Assembly: GCA_030620115.1 (NCBI GenBank)
Contig: JAUXFG010000228.1
Location: 1 to 5,082, forward strand
DNA: 5,082 bases
Source of the DNA: Candidatus Fermentibacterota bacterium
GTDB lineage: Bacteria > JAFGKV01
Direction: 5' to 3'
The notes beneath the pieces were generated by a model. That model searched no databases. It was given only the letters and a program-made list of their open reading frames with translations, and had not been told where the DNA came from. Within the stretch, counting starts at the first letter, position 1. Each line of letters begins with the position of its first letter. Position numbers and translations under genes: made by a program. Shown piece by piece: positions 1 through 5,082 of this stretch.

Positions 1-1209
1 GAAGCTCTCAGCGGAGGTCCGAAGCCGTCAGCCGAGCCCGGCCGGCTCCTTTCATGGATTTCGACAGCAGAGGAAAGAATCGGCGCGTCGGATAGAAGCA
101 TCGCGCTGAGAATCGCTGCGGTGGCGTCCGCAGGTGATGAAAACAAGGCACGAGCGATCTTTGCCGAAGCCACGCGAAGTCATGCCGGGGCAGTGGACTC
201 CCTTCTGGTGTGGAATCCGGATTTCGCTCCCTGGGGGCGCGCAGCGGCGTTTCTGGCCGGTGGAGATTTCTCTGTGGCGGCTGCACTTTCGGCGTGTGCT
301 CCCCATGGATTTGCTGACGACATCAGCGCTGAACTCGCGGCGCGTGTGTTGCTTTCGGTAGGTTTGGAGAGCGAGGCATGTACGCTGACATGTTTCCCTC
401 GCTTCATCGACGCGGGGTGGGCGAACTATGTCCGCTGGAGGGTACACACGCCCTATGACGCAACAGTCCGGTGCCGAAACATAGGATCCCAGCCCATTCT
501 TGTCGATGACACAGGAACCCATATGCTCCTCAGAGGTGAGCCGGCGCGCGGTGTCTGGCCGCGGTTTGATGTCGACTGCCGGGGCGTGCACCATGAGGGC
601 GTCGTTTCCTCGGATGCTTGGGTGCTTCTTGAGACAGCCTCGCCCTGCTCACTTCGCTTTGTCAATGATTTGCGATCCTATCTGGATGATCGCAATCTCT
701 TGTATGGCGGTCTTCGGCGGCTGCCGCAGATTTCAGGTATCCCTGCGGACATGGATCAGAGGGCATTCTGGCAGCGTGTTCTGGCCAGGGTTCATTCGTG
801 GGATGAAGAACCACCGCCATGGGTCCTCTTGGAAAATTTTGAAGCAGTGACCACACTTGAGGCAAGAGAGCCATCTTGGACCCATGGTGTGTCTTCCGAT
901 TCTTCAGGATGGATGCTTTTCAGCCCTTCCTGGATGGCCTGGGAGGGCCTTTCGGGAACCATACTCGTGGTCATGCGCGGACAGCCGGCCGCTCGCCGTT
1001 GGCCCTTGGTGGAGGTGAGTAGCGAAGACTGGGTAACTCGCGAAGTCGTTGACAGCCGGACGTGGAAGGTGTTTGAGTTCCATCTGCCTGAGTGCGCGGT
1101 GGCGTGCACTCTCCGCTTTGTGAACGATTATTGGGATCCAGCGTCCGGAGATGATAGGAATCTCTGGATCCAGGGGCTCTATTCTTCTCCGCTTTTGCAT
1201 AAGGGGTAA
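1..1209 (+). CDS. Carbohydrate-binding protein with TPR-like helices and tandem CBM36/60-like units (5' end missing)
   Basis: The frame is open from base 1 to the TAA at 1207-1209, giving 402 visible codons; the true start lies left of the window. GTG 121 is only the first start-like codon and has no Shine-Dalgarno. Codons 1 to about 130 are alanine-rich amphipathic helices with TPR-like spacing, for example SAGDENKARAIFAEA and FLAGGDFSVAAALSA. The rest is rich in beta strand and aromatics, with two copies of the pattern RGxPA, WP, LRFVND, DDRNL, GL (codons about 174-239 and 321-393). That pattern matches what I know of the calcium-dependent CBM36/CBM60 xylan-binding families, where the acidic and Asn residues of ND and DRN are candidates for calcium and sugar contact. 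No membrane helix or catalytic domain is visible, and secretion cannot be judged. It lies 5 bases before the Wzz-like gene, so a role in binding, guiding or tethering the polymer is inferred. It could also be the tail of an enzyme whose catalytic part is upstream. Confidence 0.8.
   Translation, partial: EALSGGPKPSAEPGRLLSWISTAEERIGASDRSIALRIAAVASAGDENKARAIFAEATRSHAGAVDSLLVWNPDFAPWGRAAAFLAGGDFSVAAALSACAPHGFADDISAELAARVLLSVGLESEACTLTCFPRFIDAGWANYVRWRVHTPYDATVRCRNIGSQPILVDDTGTHMLLRGEPARGVWPRFDVDCRGVHHEGVVSSDAWVLLETASPCSLRFVNDLRSYLDDRNLLYGGLRRLPQISGIPADMDQRAFWQRVLARVHSWDEEPPPWVLLENFEAVTTLEAREPSWTHGVSSDSSGWMLFSPSWMAWEGLSGTILVVMRGQPAARRWPLVEVSSEDWVTREVVDSRTWKVFEFHLPECAVACTLRFVNDYWDPASGDDRNLWIQGLYSSPLLHKG
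520..717 (+). other. First CBM36/60-like carbohydrate-binding unit
   Basis: This stretch encodes roughly 66 residues beginning HMLLRGEPARGVWPRF and ending SLRFVNDLRSYLDDRNLLYG plus GL. It aligns by eye with the second unit at 961-1179. The RG-P-A, W-P, LRFVND and DDRNL blocks are the diagnostic part and are typical of calcium-dependent CBM36/CBM60 modules. The spacing between ND and DDRNL is 5 residues, against 7 in the second copy, so the sugar-binding loop differs in length. The domain edges are approximate, and the preceding beta-rich residues (from about base 400) may belong to the fold. Confidence 0.7.
961..1179 (+). other. Second CBM36/60-like carbohydrate-binding unit
   Basis: This stretch encodes about 73 residues with MRGQPAARRWP near its start and TLRFVNDYWDPASGDDRNL near its end. 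By eye about 25 positions are identical to the first unit over some 65 aligned residues, so the two arose by an old internal duplication. This copy has the longer loop between ND and DDRNL, with an aromatic pair (YW) that could stack on a sugar ring. It also has two cysteines, CAVAC, four residues apart just before the signature. Confidence 0.72.
1201..1206 (+). promoter_or_regulatory. Ribosome binding site for the Wzz-like gene
   Basis: AAGGGG ends 8 bases before the ATG at 1215 and overlaps the last two sense codons of the upstream gene. It supports the ATG at 1215 as the start and suggests both genes are read from one transcript. Confidence 0.6.
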
Positions 1210-1214
1210 GAAAG

Positions 1215-1988
1215 ATGGACGACCGAACCAAAATCAGAGCGCTTATCTCCAAGTCCTGGCTTCTGGTGCTCTGTTTCATTCTTGTGACGGGAATCTCATG
1301 GATTGTTCTGGATGCGCTTGTATCTCCGGTCTATCTAAGCACCGGAATTGTCGAACTCGGCTATTTTAACCCTCGAGATTTCTTGCCTCATCCCGTGGTC
1401 TCCACCAGTGGTCTGACGGCACTGATTGGGGACGCTTCTTTCTCGCAGCAGGTGGCCAAGATCTTGGGATCTGAGGGAATGATGGATCCTGCTCCCGTGG
1501 TAGGTGCTGCTCCCCTTGAAGAGGGGCTGATCAGAGTCGAGGCCAGGGAAGGGAGGAGCGAGGTGGCGAGGCGAGCGACGGTAGTGGCCTGCTCGTTGGT
1601 GGTGGACATGAGCAACCAAGGGTACGAACGGGAACGTTCGTTGCTCGAGAAGCAACTCGCACTTGTTCGTAGCCGATCCGCGCTGGCTGAATCCCTCATC
1701 AGAGTGGGGCATGAATCCTCGCGCGCAGACGGACAGCACATGGGGAGTGAAGCCATGAGAGCATTGGCCCATCTCACTGAGATACAATTGAAGACCGAGA
1801 CCGCAACGGAACATGTCAGACAGAAGAAACGGACCCGGATCTTGGTGACACCCGGGGCAGCTCATGCTGATCGCCCATCCACCAGAGCGCTGGCCTTGGT
1901 CCCGGGATTTATCGTAACTCTGCTCCTGGGTGTGGCTCTCGCGGCGAATGCGGGATCCTCCGGGGGCAGACCATCCGAAACATCTTGA
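1215..1988 (+). CDS. Wzz-like polysaccharide co-polymerase (chain length determinant), no kinase domain
   Basis: The 257-residue product has the two-helix layout of the Wzz/PCP family. A charged N-terminus (MDDRTKIRALISKSW) is followed by a membrane helix at about 15-36, then SPVYLSTGIVELGYF, like the conserved strand after helix 1. GLIRVEAREGRSEVARRA matches the family's V-x-x-(D/E)-x-x-P/S-x-x-A stretch. A coiled coil follows at about 137-206, and a second membrane helix at about 224-245 (ALALVPGFIVTLLLGVALAA) lies after a proline-containing approach. Family members form inner-membrane rings that set the length of the polymer made by Wzy. The C-terminal tail is about 12 residues with no Walker A or tyrosine cluster, so no BY-kinase is fused. 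The periplasmic part (about 185 residues) is short for the family. ATG 1215 has a good ribosome binding site, and the stop overlaps the next start, consistent with action alongside the polymerase. Confidence 0.75.
   Translation: MDDRTKIRALISKSWLLVLCFILVTGISWIVLDALVSPVYLSTGIVELGYFNPRDFLPHPVVSTSGLTALIGDASFSQQVAKILGSEGMMDPAPVVGAAPLEEGLIRVEAREGRSEVARRATVVACSLVVDMSNQGYERERSLLEKQLALVRSRSALAESLIRVGHESSRADGQHMGSEAMRALAHLTEIQLKTETATEHVRQKKRTRILVTPGAAHADRPSTRALALVPGFIVTLLLGVALAANAGSSGGRPSETS
1985..1988 (+). promoter_or_regulatory. TTGA stop/start overlap coupling the co-polymerase and polymerase genes
   Basis: The TGA that ends the Wzz-like gene (1986-1988) shares bases with a TTG start (1985-1987) for the next gene. 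The upstream frame of the second gene is open but has no ATG or GTG nearby. The only G-rich run (GGGGG, 1962-1966) is about 18 bases away, too far for a normal Shine-Dalgarno. Start by ribosomes that have just terminated is therefore the likely mode, which is inference. A second TTG at 2054 has GGGAG five bases ahead, but using it would remove the first membrane helix. Confidence 0.5.
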
Positions 1989-3427
1989 AACGGCTCGGTA
2001 TCGGCGGGGCCATCTGGCTTCTTGCTCTGGCTCCTATCCTTCTGGGAGCTCCCTTGAAGATCGCTGTCGCAGTATGGTGCCTGATCTCCACGGCCATCAT
2101 ACTGGTACCGCCTGGGCGCAGGGCACAGCGCGCAACGGCTATTTACCTGTTTCTGATTGTCTTTCCCATGGTAGACTATATCGGTGAAGCGGGAGCGGGA
2201 AGCATAGGAGGCGCCCCGGTGAGCCTTGCATACTATCCTGCTGATTTCTGGCTGCTCCTGGCAATCGGCTTCGCCCTATTCGAGCGCGATCTGAGAGCAC
2301 CGGATCCTCGGTTCCGTCGTCTTTTGTTGGCTGCGGGTGCGTTCTCCTTCCTCGTCCTTCCCTCGGTCTTCATAGCATGCAGTCCAATCTCCGCGCTGCA
2401 GCAATGGTTCGTGATTCCTCGGGCCGCAGTGCTAGGCCTCCTCGTCTTTTCCCAGGCGCGTCGGCGGGATGGCTTCCGGCTTCTGATCGCCTCGTTGATG
2501 GCGGGATTCGTGGTCCAGATTGTCGTGGCCGCCGCACAGCAGGCTTTGGGATCGGTGCTCGATCTGGGACTGCTGGGAGAAGCGCCACAAAAGCATCTAT
2601 TCAAGTACATTGCCCATGGTGTACCACTCTGGCGGTCAGGTGGGACAATGGGGCATCCAAACGTATTCGCGACGTATCTGCTGGGCATGTTGAGTGCCGT
2701 TCTTGGGCTCACACTCTCCAGGCGTTCCCCGATTTCACGAGGGGGCATGGGCCTTCTTTTTCTTGGCGGGCTCGCCGCGCTGGTCTGGTCGTATTCTCGC
2801 GCTGCGTGGGCCGTGGGGATGCTTACACTCGGTCCACTCATGCTGTGGGCCATGTGGCGAGTTCTACCCAGACGCGTCGCTTTGGGGTCTGTGGCCATTT
2901 TGGCTCTGGTGATGGTGTTGGTCGCACCTGCGGTCACATTCAGACTGATCAAGACGGAATCCAGTGCGACTGATGTGAGACGTGTCTTGATTCCCGTGGC
3001 ATTGCAAATGACGTCGGTCTACCCGTGGTTCGGTGTGGGTCTGAGTGAATTCTCGGATAGGATCCCCTCGTTCGATCCTCTGAGGAAGCTTGGCCAGTTC
3101 AGGCATCCTGTCCACAATATTGTCCTGCTTGATCTTGCCGAGGGAGGAGTTCTTGGTGGACTGGGGAGCCTGATCCTTTGGATTGGCGTTCTTTCCGTCG
3201 CACTCTCCGGGGTTTGCAGGAGAGGAGACGTGAAGAGCATGATAACCAAGGGAATATGGGTTGGCGTCGTGGCCATGGTGTTCCATAACTGCGTGGACTG
3301 GACAGCGCGCTGTCCAGTCATCGAGCTGCTCCTCTGGACTCTTATGGGCTTGGCATGTGGCGCTTCCGCGGGAGAGACTGCGAGGAGTGGTCGGAGTATA
3401 GGCCCTAAGGAGCTGGAGCATGCGTAG
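1985..3427 (+). CDS. O-antigen ligase / polysaccharide polymerase family membrane protein (Wzy_C type)
   Basis: The 480-residue product is very hydrophobic, with about 12 predicted membrane helices and one larger outer loop at about 318-388. Family marks appear in the expected order. GGTMGHPN (219-226) matches the GT-x-x-HPN motif. SYSRAAW (269-275) follows at the start of a helix, where SxSR is usual. In the large loop GVGLSEF (350-356) precedes HPVHN (374-378) and DLAEGGVLGG (383-392), the HN-x(4)-D-x-x-E-G block. Near the end FHNCVDW (433-439) resembles the H-x-x-x-D of the family. Members act at the outer face of the inner membrane. They either polymerise lipid-linked repeat units (Wzy) or transfer the finished chain to an acceptor (WaaL). 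The adjacent Wzz-like and Wzx-like genes favour polymerase, but the sequence does not settle it. The TTG start is chosen from the overlap and because it keeps the first helix; the first ATG is at 2168, far inside. Confidence 0.83.
   Translation: MKRLGIGGAIWLLALAPILLGAPLKIAVAVWCLISTAIILVPPGRRAQRATAIYLFLIVFPMVDYIGEAGAGSIGGAPVSLAYYPADFWLLLAIGFALFERDLRAPDPRFRRLLLAAGAFSFLVLPSVFIACSPISALQQWFVIPRAAVLGLLVFSQARRRDGFRLLIASLMAGFVVQIVVAAAQQALGSVLDLGLLGEAPQKHLFKYIAHGVPLWRSGGTMGHPNVFATYLLGMLSAVLGLTLSRRSPISRGGMGLLFLGGLAALVWSYSRAAWAVGMLTLGPLMLWAMWRVLPRRVALGSVAILALVMVLVAPAVTFRLIKTESSATDVRRVLIPVALQMTSVYPWFGVGLSEFSDRIPSFDPLRKLGQFRHPVHNIVLLDLAEGGVLGGLGSLILWIGVLSVALSGVCRRGDVKSMITKGIWVGVVAMVFHNCVDWTARCPVIELLLWTLMGLACGASAGETARSGRSIGPKELEHA
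3296..3319 (+). repeat. Perfect 24-base palindrome inside the polymerase gene
   Basis: GACTGGACAGCG is followed directly by its exact reverse complement CGCTGTCCAGTC. As RNA it could form a 10-pair stem with a CGCG loop. There is no T-run after it, so it does not look like an intrinsic terminator, and it lies about 108 bases before the end of an intact reading frame. It encodes residues DWTARCPV of the polymerase, next to the conserved H-x-x-x-D segment. Because the site is palindromic, the opposite strand reads the same residues. Confidence 0.85.
3407..3412 (+). promoter_or_regulatory. Ribosome binding site for the flippase gene
   Basis: AAGGAG lies 7 bases before the ATG at 3420 and inside the end of the polymerase gene. 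It is the strongest Shine-Dalgarno in the window. It decides for ATG 3420 over the in-frame ATG at 3435. Confidence 0.75.
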
Positions 3428-4586
3428 TGCCACCATGTACTTGTCCATGGCACGGGCATTGGGCCCCGGGGTGTCCGTGGTGCTCATCGTACTCCTGGCC
3501 CGGAGGAACGGCCCGGAGGAAGTGGGCATCTACGGCCTTGCCCTGGCCGTTTTCGCACTGCTCGAAGCAGCCGCGTCCCTGGGGATGCGGCACCTTCTGC
3601 CGCGTGAGCTCGCGCGGGGTCATAATCAGCAGTTATTGGCCACGGGAGCGGCGCTCTGTCTCGGCGCCGGTCTTCTTCTTTGTCTCGGGCTGATATGTAT
3701 CTCCGGGTTATTCGTGTCGCCGACGACCGGGCATGTTCTTGCAGTTGTAGCGTTAGCACTTCCATTTTCGGGACTGATGGTGGCAGCAGAGGGGTATTGG
3801 ATCGCGACTCAGCATGTCGGAAGGCTTGTGAAGGCGCTCGTTCTAGAACAGGCCATTCGTCTTGTCACCGGGCTCGTGATTGTTGCCGCGGGATATGGCG
3901 CCATTGGTCTCATGTGCTGCTTCGTCCTGGGGCGTCTCACGGCAGCGGTGCTCGCGCGACCTCCCGGAGGGTTTTCTTTGGCACGCTCCGCTCGCTCAAC
4001 AGCTCTGTCTCTCATGCGGGAGATCCCCATCTTCGTGGGCCTGGAAGCGTGCTTCCAGCTCTATTGGCGAGTCGACGTGCTCTTGCTCAGCCTCATTTCC
4101 AGCAAGGCTGAGACAGGCTACTATGTTGCCGCCTATCGGATCTTCTCTGCGCTGCTATTATTACCCCAAAGCTATGGCCAGATCCTTCTTCCCCGGCTCG
4201 TCAAGAGCCAGGGAGACGGGCTTTTTCGTCGCGGCATACGGGACATGGCGTTTCTAGGCGGGGCCATGGCGGTGGCCACAATCCTTCTTGCAAGAACGGG
4301 GACGGGTGTGCTTTACGGCCCTGGCTACCAACGATCTGCGCTCATTCTCGTCATACTTGCGATGGGACTCCTCCCGGCAAGCGTGGACCAGCCACAGGGC
4401 AGAGCTCTCGTGGCAGCCGGCCGGCAAAGCAAGGACCTTGCCGCACTGGCCGCAGCCACGGGAACGAACATTTGCCTCAATCTGCTCTTGATACCATCCT
4501 TTGGCGGGCTGGGAGCTGCGTGGGCGACCATCGCATCACTGATAGTGTCAGTCTTGGCTCACAGAATGGCCCTTAGTCCGGGCTAG
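3420..4586 (+). CDS. wzx: Wzx-like polysaccharide flippase (MOP superfamily)
   Basis: The 388-residue product is predicted to cross the membrane about 12 times. Its N-terminal stretch ARRNGPEEVGIYGLALAV (27-44) matches the L-G-P-x-x-(F/Y)-G-x-Y-x-L-A signature of polysaccharide exporters. In the middle, RVDVLLLSLISS then ETGYYVAAYRI (217-241) match the usual R-x-D-x-L-L-L ... G-x-Y-x-A-A-Y-R. Near the end LNLLLIPSFGGLGAAWAT (353-370) matches the L-N-x-x-L-I-P-x-x-G-x-x-G-A-A-x-A-T hallmark. Such proteins move undecaprenyl-linked sugar units from the inner to the outer face of the cytoplasmic membrane. The length is compact, because many relatives run to 420-480 residues with a longer tail. 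The start is fixed by a strong ribosome binding site, and the gene overlaps the polymerase by 8 bases, implying co-translation. The substrate cannot be deduced. Confidence 0.85.
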   Translation: MRSATMYLSMARALGPGVSVVLIVLLARRNGPEEVGIYGLALAVFALLEAAASLGMRHLLPRELARGHNQQLLATGAALCLGAGLLLCLGLICISGLFVSPTTGHVLAVVALALPFSGLMVAAEGYWIATQHVGRLVKALVLEQAIRLVTGLVIVAAGYGAIGLMCCFVLGRLTAAVLARPPGGFSLARSARSTALSLMREIPIFVGLEACFQLYWRVDVLLLSLISSKAETGYYVAAYRIFSALLLLPQSYGQILLPRLVKSQGDGLFRRGIRDMAFLGGAMAVATILLARTGTGVLYGPGYQRSALILVILAMGLLPASVDQPQGRALVAAGRQSKDLAALAAATGTNICLNLLLIPSFGGLGAAWATIASLIVSVLAHRMALSPG

Positions 4587-4589
4587 GGA
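4585..4589 (+). promoter_or_regulatory. Ribosome binding site for the glycosyltransferase gene
   Basis: AGGGA overlaps the TAG stop of the flippase gene and sits 9 bases before the ATG at 4599. The arrangement supports that start and continued operon reading. Confidence 0.55.
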
Positions 4590-4598
4590 TGTTTTGAT

Positions 4599-5082
4599 AT
4601 GAAGAAAATACTGGTCGTCTCAACCATAACACCGTTCCCGCCGGACAGGGGTCACCGGATCAGGATTTATTACCTCCTCAACCAGCTGCTGACTGAGTTT
4701 CGAGTGGGCTTGGTCACCATGGTGTTCTCGCCTGAGGAGTACGCCAATGCCAGAATGCTCAAGGATGTGCTCCCGGAGATCGATCCCATGGTCATCGTGC
4801 GTTCTGCTGCGCACAGGAGCATGGTGACTCGGTTGCGGGCTTCGTGTGGATCGCGCCTGAGCGAACTTGCCGGTTTTTCCAGAGAGAAACGCTATCATTC
4901 CCCCCTGGAGCTGAGGAGAGCCGTGAGGGGTGCGGCCGAGGCTTTCGGGCCAGAGCTTATCCAAGTTCACTACTGGTTTGCACGCGAGGCGGTGCCTGAT
5001 AGCCAAAGCGCTCAGATATGGACCGATAGCATCGACATTCACTGGCGGCGGGAATGGGCGCTTGTGCGTGCGGCGCGCACAC
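4599..5082 (+). CDS. GT4-like glycosyltransferase, N-terminal part (3' end missing)
   Basis: 161 codons are visible before the window ends. The start MKKILVVSTITPFPPDRG (1-18) is the first Rossmann strand and loop of a GT-B sugar transferase. It is followed by HRIRIYYLLNQLL (19-31), the helix in which family-1 enzymes carry the x-R-x-x-x-L-L-x-x-L pattern. VGLVTMVFS (36-44) is the next strand. ELIQVHYWFA (119-128) matches the D-x-(I/V)-x-V-H strand, and IWTDSIDIHWRREW (140-153) resembles the D-x-x-D segment after it. The layout recalls the glycosyltransferases found with exosortase/EpsH systems (PFPP-x-x-G-x-x-I-R), but this is a memory-based resemblance. The enzyme probably works at the cytoplasmic face, adding a sugar to the repeat unit that the flippase exports. 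The donor-binding C-terminal half, with the E-x(7)-E motif, lies outside. ATG 4599 has a Shine-Dalgarno and sits 12 bases after the flippase stop. Confidence 0.78.
   Translation, partial: MKKILVVSTITPFPPDRGHRIRIYYLLNQLLTEFRVGLVTMVFSPEEYANARMLKDVLPEIDPMVIVRSAAHRSMVTRLRASCGSRLSELAGFSREKRYHSPLELRRAVRGAAEAFGPELIQVHYWFAREAVPDSQSAQIWTDSIDIHWRREWALVRAART

Noticed and set aside
52-594. Minus-strand open frame of 180 codons
   Set aside because: It lies fully opposite the carbohydrate-binding gene, and its product is low-quality, rich in Arg, Cys and Pro, with no domain pattern. It is a shadow frame.
121-1209. A complete gene starting at GTG 121
   Set aside because: The same frame continues without a stop to base 1, the GTG lacks a Shine-Dalgarno, and the TPR-like helices begin upstream of it.
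1335-1865. Minus-strand open frame of 176 codons
   Set aside because: It is opposite the Wzz-like gene, has no recognisable motif, and its composition is typical of an antisense shadow.
2233-2952. Minus-strand open frame of 239 codons
   Set aside because: It is opposite the polymerase gene. The Arg/Pro/Ser-rich product comes from reading hydrophobic codons backwards, and it has no ribosome binding context or motif.
3296-3319. Palindrome as an intrinsic terminator
   Set aside because: No T-run follows, and it sits inside an intact gene with tightly linked downstream genes.
2864-3529. Minus-strand open frame of 221 codons spanning the polymerase/flippase junction
   Set aside because: It crosses two well-supported genes and has no family features. 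Its shared DWTARCPV peptide is explained by the 24-base palindrome.
4620-5042. Minus-strand open frame of 140 codons
   Set aside because: It is opposite the glycosyltransferase gene, which has clear GT-B motifs; the reverse product has none.
1-5082. CRISPR array, tRNA, insertion sequence or promoter
   Set aside because: Regularly spaced repeats, cloverleaf-like sequence, transposase fragments and intergenic gaps able to hold a promoter were looked for and not seen.

Overview
The window is a densely packed piece of a Wzx/Wzy-type surface or exopolysaccharide locus, with every gene on the + strand. The DNA is moderately GC-rich. Starts are ATG plus one TTG, and genes either overlap or are separated by 5 to 12 bases. 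The encoded chain-length protein, polymerase/ligase, flippase and glycosyltransferase point to a bacterium, most likely with a Gram-negative envelope. I cannot name a phylum from these sequences alone.

Layout: (1) Bases 1-1209 hold the 3' part of a gene whose frame is open to the left edge. The visible product has a helical, TPR-like part followed by two related beta-rich units. Each unit carries a calcium-dependent carbohydrate-binding signature (RGxPA...WP...RFVND...DDRNL...GL), similar to the CBM36/CBM60 xylan-binding families. (2) 1215-1988 encodes a small two-helix membrane protein with a periplasmic coiled coil, of the Wzz/polysaccharide co-polymerase type and without a kinase domain. 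(3) 1985-3427 encodes a polytopic O-antigen ligase/polymerase (Wzy_C-type) protein that starts at a TTG embedded in a TTGA stop/start overlap. (4) 3420-4586 encodes a Wzx-like polysaccharide flippase. (5) 4599-5082 is the 5' end of a GT4-like glycosyltransferase that runs off the right edge.

Family knowledge suggests how they work together. Cytoplasmic glycosyltransferases build a lipid-linked repeat unit, the flippase turns it to the outer face, the polymerase joins the units, and the co-polymerase sets chain length. The first gene's tandem carbohydrate-binding units suggest it handles or holds the finished chain, which is inference. No promoter, terminator, RNA gene, mobile element or CRISPR array was seen, and no gene-free stretch exceeds a few bases. 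The genes look like the interior of one operon with translational coupling.

The points most worth a second look are the duplicated CBM-like protein, a perfect 24-base palindrome inside the polymerase gene, the TTG start without a clear Shine-Dalgarno sequence, and an apparent excess of CCATGG and GGATCC hexamers.
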